From positions 1 through 64,000 of the forward strand of contig CAZOFY010000002.1 of NCBI GenBank assembly GCA_964579245.1: DNA of 64,000 nt. Direction: 5' to 3'. The translations under genes and the position numbers were made by a program. How positions within the stretch are numbered: the stretch's first letter is position 1; each line of letters opens with the position of its first letter. This DNA is from Firm-13 sp964579245. Lineage in GTDB: Bacteria > Bacillota > Clostridia > Saccharofermentanales > Saccharofermentanaceae. The notes beneath the pieces are model-generated. The model made no database searches. It was not told the origin of the DNA and saw nothing but the letters and a program-made list of their open reading frames with translations. This document shows positions 26,278 to 36,194 of this stretch, piece by piece.

Positions 26278-28539
26278 TTATGTCTCCCCTAAAGTAATCT
26301 GTCGATTTGTGATAGTTTGTTCCTTGATATAGTATCCGATTGCCGGTGTTCTTCGAACACGATAATATTCGGGTTCGGAAAACCCTGACTCTGAAAGCCG
26401 AACAACAGAAGTCAATATGCTGCCCTTCTTCGCTGTCATAACCTGTACACCCTGTGTTGAGCGGGTTGTTTTCATGGGTATCAGGGATGTCGAGAAGGTA
26501 ATGGCCTTTCCAACGCTGGAAAAAGCAGCAAAGTCCTCGTCGTCTGTCAGATAATGAATTGCGACGATTGGAGAAGCCTCACAGCAGGCATGAATAAGCT
26601 TCTTTCTATTCGTCTTTGTCTCGTACGACTTCAAGAGAACGCGCGAAATCTTGCCGTTCTGGTAAGAGAACATGATCTCACCGGAATAATCCTCCGTGAT
26701 ATGCATGAAGAGAATCCGTTCTCCTTCCTCCATGTTCAGAACATTGGGAAGATATCCGCCGAGTTCAGACGGTTTGTTGTCTGAAAGCTCAAAAGCCCGC
26801 ATTTTATAAACATTGCAGTGGTCGGAAAAGAACAGAACGTCACTTTTATTCTTTCCTTCCAACTCAAGAACAATATTATCCTCTTCTTTGGTCTTCAACT
26901 CGCCCGCGCTGCGCAATGAAGTAAGCGGGATCTTCTTGATGTAGCCATGCTCCGTCAGGAACAGCTTCAAGCGATAATCCTCAATCATATTGTCTTCTGT
27001 GAAGCTGATAGCCTCATCGACGTGCAGGATCTCACTTCTGCGCTCCTGTCCGAATTTCTTGATAATGCCCTCCAACGTTTTAATAATCAGTGCATCGATA
27101 CGATGCGGTTTTCTCAGAATATCTTCCAGATCCGATATTTCTTTGATCAGATTATCGCGGTCAGCAATCCGATTCATGATGTATTGCTTATTAATGTTTC
27201 TCAGCTTAATCTCAGCGACATATTCGGCCTGTAATGCATCGATATCAAACCCGTTCATCAGGTTCGGTATAACCATTTCTTCAAGCTCTGTATTCCTGAT
27301 AATAGATATCGCCTTATCAATATCAAGAAGAATCTTCGAAAGACCGTTCAATAGGTGAAGCCGGTCCTGCTTCTTATTCAGATCAAACAGGACCTCTCTC
27401 TTCTGACAGGACCTGCGCCATACAATCCATTCCGCAAGAAGACCGCGAACACCGAGGACACGAGGCATTCCGTTGATTAATACATTGAAATTGCATGAGA
27501 ACGTATCCTGAAGCTTTGTGAAGCGATATAGCTTGGTCATAAGCGAATCCATATCTGTTCCTCGCTTACACTCGATTGCAATCGTCAATCCGTCGAGATC
27601 CGTTTCATCACGGACATCGCTGACCTCCTTGATCTTACCGGATCGAACCAACTCGCTAATCTCATCGATAATGGCTTCAACTGTTGTGGAATAAGGGATC
27701 TCATATACTTCGATCATGTTGTTTTTCTTGTCGATTCGATACTTAGCCCGAATTCTGACAGGCCCTCTGCCAGTATCGTATATCTGCTGCATCTCAGCCC
27801 GATCATAAAGAATAATGCCACCGCCTGAAAAATCGGGAGCGGGCATGATATCCAGCAAATCAGCCATGGGGTCCTTCATATAGGCAATCGTTGCCTCGCA
27901 CACTTCACGAATATTAAAGGAACAAATATTGCTGGCCATTCCTACCGCAATTCCTTGATTGCTATTGACCAATATTGTTGGAAAAGACGCCGGTAAGAGT
28001 ACCGGTTCCTTCATGCTTCCGTCATAATTATCAATAAAATCAGTCGCATTCTTATCCATACCTCGAAAAATCTCTTCGCAGAGCTTATCGAGTCGCACCT
28101 CTGTATATCTGGCGGCGGCGAATTGCATATCACGGGAGTATTGCCGGCCAAAATTGCCCTTTGAGTCAACAAACGGATGTAGCAGCGACCCGTTGCCGCG
28201 TGTCAAGCGCACCATAGTCTCATATATAGCCATGTCTCCATGCGGGTTCAGCTTCATTGTCTGGCCGACAACATTAGCTGACTTCGTACGATTTCCGTTC
28301 AGAAGCCCCATTTTGTACATAGTATACAGAAGCTTGCGATGGGACGGCTTGAATCCATCAATTTCCGGTATGGCACGCGATACGATGACACTCATCGCAT
28401 ACGGCATATAATTGATTTCAAGGGTATCCGTAATTTGCTGGTCAACGAAAGGATGTTCAACCTTCTCCGTTGTTTTCTCAGAAGATGTCGTCTTTCCCTT
28501 TGTTATTCCCGGCTTTGTATTATCGTCCTTACTCTTCAT
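26278..28539 (-). CDS. parC: DNA topoisomerase IV subunit A (GyrA/ParC type)
   Basis: The cleavage-ligation subunit of a type IIA topoisomerase. The 753-aa protein shows MPYAMSVIVSRAIPEIDGFKPSHRKLLYTM, the quinolone-region stretch NPHGDMAIYETMVRL, and the active-site tyrosine 145 in AARYTEVRL. It has a coiled-coil gate near 430-480 and a C-terminal propeller region without the GyrA box that I can see. This, with pairing to a ParE-like neighbour, favours topoisomerase IV over gyrase, though a second gyrase-like pair cannot be excluded. The first 30 residues are a charged, unstructured tail. GGGAG precedes the ATG. Confidence 0.88.
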   Translation of the reverse strand: MKSKDDNTKPGITKGKTTSSEKTTEKVEHPFVDQQITDTLEINYMPYAMSVIVSRAIPEIDGFKPSHRKLLYTMYKMGLLNGNRTKSANVVGQTMKLNPHGDMAIYETMVRLTRGNGSLLHPFVDSKGNFGRQYSRDMQFAAARYTEVRLDKLCEEIFRGMDKNATDFIDNYDGSMKEPVLLPASFPTILVNSNQGIAVGMASNICSFNIREVCEATIAYMKDPMADLLDIMPAPDFSGGGIILYDRAEMQQIYDTGRGPVRIRAKYRIDKKNNMIEVYEIPYSTTVEAIIDEISELVRSGKIKEVSDVRDETDLDGLTIAIECKRGTDMDSLMTKLYRFTKLQDTFSCNFNVLINGMPRVLGVRGLLAEWIVWRRSCQKREVLFDLNKKQDRLHLLNGLSKILLDIDKAISIIRNTELEEMVIPNLMNGFDIDALQAEYVAEIKLRNINKQYIMNRIADRDNLIKEISDLEDILRKPHRIDALIIKTLEGIIKKFGQERRSEILHVDEAISFTEDNMIEDYRLKLFLTEHGYIKKIPLTSLRSAGELKTKEEDNIVLELEGKNKSDVLFFSDHCNVYKMRAFELSDNKPSELGGYLPNVLNMEEGERILFMHITEDYSGEIMFSYQNGKISRVLLKSYETKTNRKKLIHACCEASPIVAIHYLTDDEDFAAFSSVGKAITFSTSLIPMKTTRSTQGVQVMTAKKGSILTSVVRLSESGFSEPEYYRVRRTPAIGYYIKEQTITNRQITLGET

Positions 28540-28568
28540 TTGTTACTCCCGAATCTACGTTTGAATCC

Positions 28569-30554
28569 TCAACCCACGTCCATCATTTCCAGATAAAGGT
28601 GACCATTTTTCTCAATATGTGCCTTTCTTCCGGCCAGATTGTCACCAAGTAGAAGATCGAACACTTCTGAGGTCAGCTTCTCATCAGACGGCAGCACCTT
28701 AATCAGTCGACGAGTAGCGGGATTCATTGTTGTTTCCCACATCATTTCCGGTTCATTCTCGCCGAGACCTTTTGAACGTTGAATCGTTAAATGCTCGGGA
28801 GAGTATTTAGCCATGATTTCTGCTTTTTCTTTCTCCGTAAATGCAAATAGGGTCTCCTCTGTCTTCTTGAAACGATAAGTAATCTCAAACAGAGGCGACT
28901 CCGCGATATAAACCTTCCCCTCTTTAATCAAGGTTGGTGTTAATCGATAGAGCATCGCTAAGATCAGGGTCCGGATCTGATATCCGTCAACATCGGCGTC
29001 TGTGCAGATTATGACCTTGTTCCAACGAAGCTGATCGAGCACAAACGAAGATAAATCCTTATTATGCTTCGACTGGATCTCAACGCCGCATCCCAGAACC
29101 TTCAGTAAATCGACGATGATATCGCTTTTAAAAATGATATCATAATCGGACTTCAGGCAATTCAGAATCTTACCGCGAACCGGCATGATCGCCTGAAACT
29201 CCGAATCCCGGCCCATCTTACAAGAGCCTAATGCGGAGTCTCCCTCAACAATATAGAGCTCACGGGCCGATACATCCCGCGTACGGCAATCGACAAATTT
29301 CTTCACACGATTATTGATATCAATAGAACCCATCAGCTTCTTTTTGACATTCAATCGCGTTTTCTCGGCGTTTTCACGACTCCGCTTGTTGATGAGGAGC
29401 TGCTCAATCACGCGATCTGCATCCGACTTATTTTCAATAAACCAGATTTCCATTTTCTCCCGGATCAAATCGTTCATGAATTCCTGAATAAACTTGTTAT
29501 TGATTGCCTTCTTCGTCTGATTCTCATAGCTTGTTTGTGTGGAGAAAGAACTGGTCACCAGAATCAAACTGTCGGCGATATCCTGAAAAGTTATCTTGCT
29601 TTCACCTGACTTGTACTTGTCCCGCAAGCGTATCTGTCTGTCGATCTCCGCTGTCAGCGCGTAGCGTACAGCCTTATCGGGCGCACCGCCGTGTTCGAGA
29701 AAGCTGGAGTTGTGATAATACTCAATGACATTCACTTCATTGTTGAAGCAGAAAGCGATTTGCGAACGCACCTTGTACTCCGGTTTATCGTCCCTGTCAC
29801 GGCCGCGTCCGGTGTTCTCGAAGGAGTAAGGCTTGGAGATACCCTTGCCCTCATCCATCTCCTCAACATATCCCAGAATACCCTGCGGATAACAAAACGT
29901 CAGTACTTCCCCTGACTCTTCGTCAGTCAGAGTAAATGTGACACCGCTGTTTACGACGGCTTGCCTCTTGATAATCTGTACAAAGGTCTCATGGGGAATT
30001 TTGATTTCCGTAAAAACCTGTCGATCCGGCTTCCATTTCTGTATCGTACCCGTTCGCTTAAAGCGTGTGGGTTCCTTCTGAAGTCCACCGACATTCTCGC
30101 CCTTCTCGAAATGAAGCGAATATTTGAATCCGTCTCGAAAAACCTGAACGTCAAAATATTCGGAGGCATATTGCGTCGCGCAAGCGCCAAGTCCGTTCAG
30201 TCCCAAACTGAATTCATAATTCTCTCCGGAATTGTTGTTATATTTTCCTCCGGCATAAAGCTCACAGTACACGAGCTCCCAATTGAACCGGTCTTCCTTG
30301 GTATTATAATCCAGAGGTATTCCCCGGCCATAATCTTCCACCTGAATAGAACCGTCGGCAAAGCGAACGATATCAATCTTATCTCCGTGTCCTTCTCTTG
30401 CTTCGTCAATTGAATTCGAGAGAATCTCGAAAAAAGAGTGCTCACAGCCTTCCAGTCCATCGGATCCAAAAATGACACCGGGACGCTTCCTGACGCGGTC
30501 CGCACCCTTCAGTGAAGAAATACTTTCATTGTCATATGTTGACTTTCTTGTCAT
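28569..30554 (-). CDS. parE: DNA topoisomerase IV subunit B (GyrB/ParE type)
   Basis: The ATPase subunit of the type IIA enzyme. The 661-aa product has the GHKL ATP site (EILSNSIDEAREG, VEDYGRGIPLD, GLNGLGACATQYAS), and the TOPRIM domain with YIVEGDSALG near residue 437, PVRGKILN and DADVDGYQIR near 518. Tyr-Gln replaces the usual Ser-His after DADVDG. A longer start at TTG 30596 is possible, but AAAGGA upstream of ATG 30554 and a TATAAT box at 30585-30590, inside that extension, argue for 30554. The parC start lies 29 bp downstream. Confidence 0.9.
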   Translation of the reverse strand: MTRKSTYDNESISSLKGADRVRKRPGVIFGSDGLEGCEHSFFEILSNSIDEAREGHGDKIDIVRFADGSIQVEDYGRGIPLDYNTKEDRFNWELVYCELYAGGKYNNNSGENYEFSLGLNGLGACATQYASEYFDVQVFRDGFKYSLHFEKGENVGGLQKEPTRFKRTGTIQKWKPDRQVFTEIKIPHETFVQIIKRQAVVNSGVTFTLTDEESGEVLTFCYPQGILGYVEEMDEGKGISKPYSFENTGRGRDRDDKPEYKVRSQIAFCFNNEVNVIEYYHNSSFLEHGGAPDKAVRYALTAEIDRQIRLRDKYKSGESKITFQDIADSLILVTSSFSTQTSYENQTKKAINNKFIQEFMNDLIREKMEIWFIENKSDADRVIEQLLINKRSRENAEKTRLNVKKKLMGSIDINNRVKKFVDCRTRDVSARELYIVEGDSALGSCKMGRDSEFQAIMPVRGKILNCLKSDYDIIFKSDIIVDLLKVLGCGVEIQSKHNKDLSSFVLDQLRWNKVIICTDADVDGYQIRTLILAMLYRLTPTLIKEGKVYIAESPLFEITYRFKKTEETLFAFTEKEKAEIMAKYSPEHLTIQRSKGLGENEPEMMWETTMNPATRRLIKVLPSDEKLTSEVFDLLLGDNLAGRKAHIEKNGHLYLEMMDVG

Positions 30555-30661
30555 GCTTCCATTCCTTTCGCCGCTTTCGCTCTGATTATAGCACAACGAT
30601 CCATAGGGATATCTCTGACAAATTGAATCTTATCGACAAGATTTGTAATGAAGGACATAAA

Positions 30662-30697
30662 GAAACCACATGTCATCTATTCATCACATGTGGTTTC
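30662..30697 (-). terminator. Terminator of the tRNA-Gly/tRNA-Arg unit
   Basis: A perfect 12-bp stem GAAACCACATGT / ACATGTGGTTTC with a 12-base loop, followed on the minus strand by TTTATG, lies just after the tRNA-Arg CCA end. Confidence 0.75.
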
Positions 30698-30703
30698 CTG
30701 TTG

Positions 30704-30780
30704 TGGTGAGCCTAGGGGGATTCGAACCTCCGACCCACAGCTTAGAAGGCTGTTGCTCTGTCCAGCTGAGCTATAGACCC
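30704..30780 (-). tRNA. tRNA-Arg (anticodon TCT)
   Basis: A complete cloverleaf. Acceptor GGGTCTA pairs with TAGGCTC (with G-T pairs), D arm AGCTCAGCTGGACAGAGC, anticodon loop CTTCTAA, T arm GGAGGTTCGAATCCCCC, and encoded CCA at 30704-30706. Confidence 0.95.
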
Positions 30781-30817
30781 ATTATGCGAATGGCGGTCGA
30801 AAGACCGCCATCGTTGT

Positions 30818-30891
30818 TGGAGCGGGTGATGGGAATCGAACCCACGTGATCAGCTTGGAAGGCTGGAGTTCTACCATTGAACTACACCCGC
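30818..30891 (-). tRNA. tRNA-Gly (anticodon TCC)
   Basis: A complete cloverleaf with acceptor GCGGGTG / CACCCGC, anticodon loop CTTCCAA, T loop TTCGATT and encoded CCA. A 20-bp strong hairpin (TGGCGGTC, 4-base loop, GACCGCCA at 30791-30810) separates it from tRNA-Arg and may aid processing or attenuate read-through. Confidence 0.95.
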
Positions 30892-30939
30892 ACATTCAAG
30901 TCGCTATGAGTATCACAGCGACTCAAAACTCGCTTTGCT

Positions 30940-30968
30940 ATAATACAACAAGAAATTTGTCTTGTCTA
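30940..30968 (-). promoter_or_regulatory. Promoter of the tRNA-Gly/tRNA-Arg unit
   Basis: The minus strand reads TAGACA, 17 bp, TATTAT, about 50 bp before the tRNA-Gly 5' end. A short inverted repeat (gtcgct/agcgac) lies in the leader. Confidence 0.75.
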
Positions 30969-30996
30969 CCCCGAAATCTGAGACACGACAAAAAGA

Positions 30997-31434
30997 TTAT
31001 GACTTGGTATCGGTGAGGTACTCTCCAAATACGAAGTACCCATCACTGAGCTTGTACCAGTTCGACTCCGTCTTGGCAACAACAGTGACCTCCATGCCGT
31101 CAGTCAAAGCCGAGATCTGCTCATACTGCGTTCCCGGACCTGTGCGAACCTTCAAAAAATCTGACTTAAGCTTAACATACATCGTCTTCTGCGGATCGAT
31201 GGGTGTTTCCTTCCAGGACTTCGGCGTCGTATTTGCTGCGATTGTGCCGGAGATCTGAGCCAAAGCCATAGTAGTCGTTGTCGCTTCTGTTGTTGTCTGA
31301 ACAGACATAGTACTCTCTGCAGACGATGAGGCGGTCGTCTCATTCTTCTTGTCAGAACTGCATGCCGAAGACATTCCCGTCCCAATTACAAGCAAGGCAA
31401 TGAGAATGACACTTATCAGTCGCTTCTGTTTCAT
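30997..31434 (-). CDS. Secreted or lipid-anchored SH3 domain protein
   Basis: A 145-aa export product. A basic, hydrophobic N-terminus ends near cysteine 25 (GMSSAC), a poor lipobox because the usual leucine is a serine, so it may be lipidated or simply cleaved. Residues 27-75 are a Ser/Thr-rich, low-complexity linker. The rest is a bacterial SH3 domain (KLKSDFLKVRTGPGTQYEQI through TESNWYKLSDGYFV), which usually binds cell-wall peptide. There is no catalytic domain. The start is preceded by AGGAGG. Confidence 0.82.
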   Translation of the reverse strand: MKQKRLISVILIALLVIGTGMSSACSSDKKNETTASSSAESTMSVQTTTEATTTTMALAQISGTIAANTTPKSWKETPIDPQKTMYVKLKSDFLKVRTGPGTQYEQISALTDGMEVTVVAKTESNWYKLSDGYFVFGEYLTDTKS

Positions 31435-31552
31435 TCCAAATTCCTCCTAAGTCAAGATCTTTCATACAAAAGCCGGCTTATCCGACAAATATCAAACACT
31501 TTATATTATTATACCGCTTTTCCCGGTTTTCCATATTACTTTTTCATTAATC

Positions 31553-32167
31553 CTAGCGGATATTTCTGGCATCTGTCGGGAGCCATTGCGGATCATTGAT
31601 CAAAGCATATATCTCATGATCGGTCCACTTGCCGTTGATACACATATATTGCCTGTTCAAGCCCTGCAAGCGAAATCCGCATGTAAGCGCGGTATGTATT
31701 GAGCGCGTGTTGGGCGGCATGATGTCAGCTTGTATCCGGTGCAACTTCTGGACCTTGAACATATAATCACAGCCGGCGCTGAGAGCCTCCTTCATATAGC
31801 CTTTTCCAACCATATCCTGATCCAAATGATAGCCGACCAGGCAGGACTGTAATGCGCCTCGAATAATATGAGAGAACGATAGTCGGCCTATAATGACGTC
31901 CGGTTTGGACTTCTCTGAAATCCAAAAGGGATATTGCATGTCATCCAGATATTTATGGAAGTCCGAACGAAGATAGATCCGCTGCCCGCGAACCGTAAAA
32001 TACTCATCCTCCATAATCTGGTGAAATGGGGCATGAAACTCGCGGTTTTTGAGTAGATACGAAACGACACTATGCGCTTCGTTCGGTCGAACGACGCGCA
32101 GAAGAAGTCGATCCGTCTCCAGGCTGAAAGCATCGCGAATGATATGACCACGAGTTTTGAATTGCAT
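31553..32167 (-). CDS. GNAT family N-acetyltransferase, RimJ/RimL-like
   Basis: 204 aa. It begins as RimJ-type enzymes do (LETDRLLLRVVRPNEAHSV) and has the acetyl-CoA site GYHLDQDMVGKGYMKEAL followed by KLHRIQADIMPPNTRSIHTALTCGFRLQGLNRQY. It transfers acetyl from acetyl-CoA to an amine; the substrate is not apparent. GGAGG lies eight bases before the ATG. It appears to be a single-gene unit, divergent from nadE. Confidence 0.88.
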   Translation of the reverse strand: MQFKTRGHIIRDAFSLETDRLLLRVVRPNEAHSVVSYLLKNREFHAPFHQIMEDEYFTVRGQRIYLRSDFHKYLDDMQYPFWISEKSKPDVIIGRLSFSHIIRGALQSCLVGYHLDQDMVGKGYMKEALSAGCDYMFKVQKLHRIQADIMPPNTRSIHTALTCGFRLQGLNRQYMCINGKWTDHEIYALINDPQWLPTDARNIR

Positions 32168-32301
32168 GAGATCTTCCTCCTACACAAATCGAATTATATC
32201 ACAGAGTGAATATCCGTCGCTTATCCCTCATACGGGCAATTGATGTATAATAGTGGCAAAACAAATCATTCAAATGGCTTTTCGAGCAGAAAGAGCGAAA
32301 T

Positions 32302-34209
32302 ATGAAATATGGTTTCTTCCGGATCGGCGCCTGTTCGCCTGCCCTGCGTGTCGCTGATCCCGTCTTCAATGCCAAAGAGATCTTAACGATGGTAGAGAGT
32401 GCGGCTCAGCAACAGGTTGGACTCCTCGTTTTCCCGGAGCTTTCTCTGACAGGATACACATGCGGTGACCTTTTTTATTCGAAGACTCTGCAGGAAGAGG
32501 CTTTGGACGCTCTTTTCAGGATAGCTGAACAGAGCAAGCACCTGAATATCATGTATATCGTCGGCCTGCCCCTGGCGCACATGAACAAACTGTATAATTG
32601 CGCGGCTGTGATTCATGGCGGTACGATATATGGTTTTGTTCCGAAGGTTAATCTTCCGAACAGCAGCGAATTTTACGAGCGAAGGCATTTCTCGCCAGGT
32701 CCGAAGAACGGACGCGTCGCGATTCGAGGACGTGAGTATCCTTTTGGAACGAATCAGATATTCTCCTCTCCCTCCTGTCCCGAGTTCCGGCTTGCTGTCG
32801 AGATATGCGAGGATCTCTGGGTTCCGGAACCGCCCTCTGTCAAACATACAATCATGGGTGCAACCGTTATCGCCAATCTTTCGGCGAGTGATGAGACGAT
32901 AATGAAGGAATCCTATCGCCGAATGCTTGTTGCCTCTCAGTCTGCCCGTCTGATTGCTTCGTATATCTATGCGGACGCCGGATTCGGGGAATCGACAACG
33001 GACATGGTTTTTGCGGGGCATAATCTTCTGGCGGAGAACGGGCGGATACTTGCTGAATCAAAGCTGTTTTCATCCGGATTGATCTATACCGATACAGATC
33101 TTGAGCTCGTTCGGCAGGAGAGAATTCATCAAGCGACCTATCCGGATCAGCCTGAGTTGTCCGAACGGGATGCTTATATATTTCATTCGATTCCGTTCGA
33201 AGTTGAAATGGATACTCTGTGCCGTGATATTCCGAAGTATCCGTTTGTTCCCGCTGATCCAAAGGAGCGCGATCGTCGATGCGAAGAGATATTGATGATC
33301 CAGGCCTCCGGACTCGCGAAACGACTGATGCACACGGGAATCAAGAAGGTTCTGGTCGGTATGTCCGGCGGATTGGATTCCACACTCGCCGCAATTGTTT
33401 GCTCGCGGGCATTTCAGCTGTTGAATCTGCCCGCAGACGGGATCATAGCCGTTACCATGCCCGGCTTTGGCACGACCACCCGAACATATGATAATGCACG
33501 GAAGCTGGCCGGGTCTGTCGGAGCAACATTGCTGGAGATCCCGATTTCGGACGCCGTGAATCTGCATTTTCGAGATATCGGTCAGGATCCGGAAGTCCTT
33601 GATGTGACGTACGAGAACAGCCAGGCAAGAGAGCGGACGCAGATTCTGATGGATCTCGCCAACAAGCATAACGGGCTTGTTATCGGCACGGGTGATCTCT
33701 CCGAGCTTGCGCTCGGATGGGCGACCTATAATGGGGATCATATGTCGATGTACGGTGTAAACTGTTCAATTCCGAAGACTCTTGTTCGTCATCTGGTGGC
33801 CTATCAGGCTTCCATAGCTGACGGATCTGTTGCAGAGGTTTTAACCGACGTTCTGGGTACACCCGTCAGTCCCGAGCTCCTCCCTCACAATAATAACGAG
33901 ATCACGCAAGTCACAGAAGATCTCGTCGGGCCCTACGTTCTTCATGATTTTTTTCTGTATTTTATGATGCGTTACGGTTTTACGCCGGATAAGATTCTCT
34001 ACCTGGCAGGTATCGTTTTTTCACCGGATTACGACCAGGAGACCATTCGTAAATGGCTTAAGATCTTCCTCAAGAGATTCTTCTCACAGCAGTTCAAGCG
34101 GTCCTGTCTCCCGGATGGTCCGAAGGTGGGATCGGTAACGCTTTCTCCGAGAGGGGACTGGCGTATGCCGAGCGATGCCTCCGTAGCTGCCTGGATCCGG
34201 GATATCTAA
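32302..34209 (+). CDS. nadE: Glutamine-dependent NAD+ synthetase
   Basis: Final step of NAD synthesis, amidating nicotinate adenine dinucleotide with ammonia channelled from glutamine. The 635-aa protein has an N-terminal nitrilase-type glutaminase domain (residues 1-280) with the catalytic set Glu in FPELSLTGY, Lys in FVPKVNLPN and Cys in VEICEDLW, and a C-terminal synthetase with P-loop MSGGLDSTLA at 354-363 and GTGDLSELALGWATY. A TATAAT box lies at 32246-32251 without a clear -35. It is a single-gene unit, convergent with the cohesin gene. Confidence 0.97.
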   Translation: MKYGFFRIGACSPALRVADPVFNAKEILTMVESAAQQQVGLLVFPELSLTGYTCGDLFYSKTLQEEALDALFRIAEQSKHLNIMYIVGLPLAHMNKLYNCAAVIHGGTIYGFVPKVNLPNSSEFYERRHFSPGPKNGRVAIRGREYPFGTNQIFSSPSCPEFRLAVEICEDLWVPEPPSVKHTIMGATVIANLSASDETIMKESYRRMLVASQSARLIASYIYADAGFGESTTDMVFAGHNLLAENGRILAESKLFSSGLIYTDTDLELVRQERIHQATYPDQPELSERDAYIFHSIPFEVEMDTLCRDIPKYPFVPADPKERDRRCEEILMIQASGLAKRLMHTGIKKVLVGMSGGLDSTLAAIVCSRAFQLLNLPADGIIAVTMPGFGTTTRTYDNARKLAGSVGATLLEIPISDAVNLHFRDIGQDPEVLDVTYENSQARERTQILMDLANKHNGLVIGTGDLSELALGWATYNGDHMSMYGVNCSIPKTLVRHLVAYQASIADGSVAEVLTDVLGTPVSPELLPHNNNEITQVTEDLVGPYVLHDFFLYFMMRYGFTPDKILYLAGIVFSPDYDQETIRKWLKIFLKRFFSQQFKRSCLPDGPKVGSVTLSPRGDWRMPSDASVAAWIRDI

Positions 34210-34248
34210 TCGTATACTTACCGGGATTGTGGTTTTGGATCATCTCGT

Positions 34249-36186
34249 CTATTCGTCATCCGGATCTCCGAAGAGCAAGCCTTTCACCGGGTCTTGCTTT
34301 TTGTTTTCTGCCGGATTTGTAATGGTGCCGGGTCTTTTTAAAGGCTCAACCGGTTTATCGGTTGGTTGAACCGCCTGATTCTTTTCGAAAACAGGAGGAA
34401 ATTCGAAAGTAGGGATGTCCTTCCGACTTGGTTTTACGTGATTTCTCTTTGGTTCGAGGATGACCGGATGCTGTATCTCCTCTTCCCCGATTTCCCTGGT
34501 ATCTTCAAGATCCGGGTCTTCGTATTGGGTATACCGGATCCTTCTGTCGGACTGGTTTCGCTCTCTTCTCGCATCCTTTGAAAAAAGGATTGCATCCGGA
34601 TGTTGACTGGTGTTCGGTCTTTTTTGAGAGACTTCATCCGACCCTGTTGAAGACTTCTTTCTCACGAAAAACAGAACAAGGAGCACGATCAAGACAAGAA
34701 CAATCAGGCACAAGAGATAAAAAAGCAATACAACCGGATTTTTATAATCAAGAAGCGACGGAAATGTTGTCAAAAGAGACGAGGATGCAGGTTCTTCCTT
34801 CCCAGGATTCTCAACAAGGACGCTTTCTGCCGGCGTTTTTGTGATATGCACAGGAAGTGTGGGCACCGGCGTCAAGGTTGGGGCAGTGGTGGGCGTTGGA
34901 ACCGGAGTCGGAGTCATCAGGATGACTTCTCCTCTGTATGGAATAATCAGCTGCACCTCCTGATCATAGATATAGAAGGAGTTGACGCCCTTATCATTCA
35001 TCAGATATATCAGGCACTGCAGATGTTCCGGAGCACTGATCAGCCGATACGCTGTGATTTCCCGGTCATGAAACGAAAGCTTGAACGGCTCATATCCCGT
35101 CGGAATCATTGTTTCAGGCGCTTTGCCTGCGTACATATAGGAGTCAGGCGACATTTGTAGTGGAATATACGGATAAAACATTTGGTTCTGTCTCTCATAT
35201 ACGAAATAGGACGAACGACTGTCATTCGTCAAGAATACAAGAACAAGCTCCGAACTGTCCTGAGCTTCGCCGTATGTGCGCACAAGAGCAGGAATGATTA
35301 CGTCAGCATACGGGACGGTCGTGGCGGCAAAGCCTTCCGGGGCTTCATCATTGGGGCCGGCAGTCAGAATGGTATACGCGACGTCATCTATATAGACCAG
35401 AGGAAGCGGTTTGGGAGTTGGTGTCGGAGTCGGTGTCGGACCCTCTGATCGTGTCACAAGGATCGTATAGAGCCTTACTGAGCCGTCCTGAGCCGTCACT
35501 GTTACCGTAACGTTGTTTTTGCCTGCGGCGAGCTTCTCCTGCGCTCCGTTCAACGCTATCCTGGCATTTTCATCCTGTGCGGTCGCACTGACTGTGATTG
35601 TGGATATCTCCGAGCCGACTTGCACCGAATATTCGAATGTTTCCGGGGAAAACGCCGGGGAAAGAGTTCCCGGTGATACATATAAAGCGGACAAAAGAGC
35701 ATTGGATGACTTCGGTACCGGCTTCGAAATCGCAATGGACGTCGAGGCAGCGGGCACTGAGATGTCCTGTCCATTCATGTCACCAAGGCTGTTAAGCTGA
35801 ACAGTAACGTCGGTCGTTCCCTCTGCAACACAGGAAAAGGTTGCCGTTACAATGACGGAACCGCCAGGTATCGTGGTGTTATAAACAAGAAATTTTGATC
35901 CGGATACCTGGAAATTCTTTGCGTCAAAATTACCGGCACTGATAGAAGACAGTGACAGAAGTTTATCATCATAGGAAAAGAGGCCGTCAAACCCTGAGTA
36001 TGGTCCGCTTCCGGAAAGGACGGCACTCACCGTCACATTCGATCCAACTTCCTGATTCCCTGAGACAGAGAGCGAAAGCGCTTCCTCGGCAAAAACTCTC
36101 GAAAAGGGAAGCATCGTAATCAGAATGAACGCTGTGATCAGCAACGATAGGACCGATATGGCATTTTTGCGTAAAAACGTTTTCAT
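34249..36186 (-). CDS. Membrane-anchored cohesin-domain surface protein
   Basis: 645 aa. Parts in order: signal peptide (1-34); cohesin-like beta-sandwich (about 36-156; GSNVTVSAVLSG, FDGLFSYDDKLLSLSSI, VIVTATFSC); cadherin-like beta-sandwich PF12733 (about 160-247; YVSPGTLSPAFSPETFEYSV, RLYTILVTRSE); a Pro-Thr linker; an unrecognised domain (about 261-430); a second Pro-Thr linker; one membrane helix (about 485-510); and a cytosolic tail of about 130 charged residues. The tail is unusual, as most cohesin proteins end in sortase or S-layer anchors. It lies eight bases after a gene for a dockerin-bearing glucosaminidase, so it probably holds that enzyme at the membrane. The cohesin call rests on strand pattern and context, not on a search. 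Confidence 0.75.
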   Translation of the reverse strand: MKTFLRKNAISVLSLLITAFILITMLPFSRVFAEEALSLSVSGNQEVGSNVTVSAVLSGSGPYSGFDGLFSYDDKLLSLSSISAGNFDAKNFQVSGSKFLVYNTTIPGGSVIVTATFSCVAEGTTDVTVQLNSLGDMNGQDISVPAASTSIAISKPVPKSSNALLSALYVSPGTLSPAFSPETFEYSVQVGSEISTITVSATAQDENARIALNGAQEKLAAGKNNVTVTVTAQDGSVRLYTILVTRSEGPTPTPTPTPKPLPLVYIDDVAYTILTAGPNDEAPEGFAATTVPYADVIIPALVRTYGEAQDSSELVLVFLTNDSRSSYFVYERQNQMFYPYIPLQMSPDSYMYAGKAPETMIPTGYEPFKLSFHDREITAYRLISAPEHLQCLIYLMNDKGVNSFYIYDQEVQLIIPYRGEVILMTPTPVPTPTTAPTLTPVPTLPVHITKTPAESVLVENPGKEEPASSSLLTTFPSLLDYKNPVVLLFYLLCLIVLVLIVLLVLFFVRKKSSTGSDEVSQKRPNTSQHPDAILFSKDARRERNQSDRRIRYTQYEDPDLEDTREIGEEEIQHPVILEPKRNHVKPSRKDIPTFEFPPVFEKNQAVQPTDKPVEPLKRPGTITNPAENKKQDPVKGLLFGDPDDE

Positions 36187-36194
36187 CTTTCACC

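Noticed and set aside
26278..30554. Gyrase (gyrA/gyrB)
   Set aside because: No visible GyrA box, ParE-type neighbour and divergent DADVDGYQ; topoisomerase IV fits better, but this is not proven.
30791..30810. Independent terminator between tRNA-Gly and tRNA-Arg
   Set aside because: The strong hairpin has no T tract, and tRNA-Arg has no promoter of its own, so a processing or spacer role is more likely.
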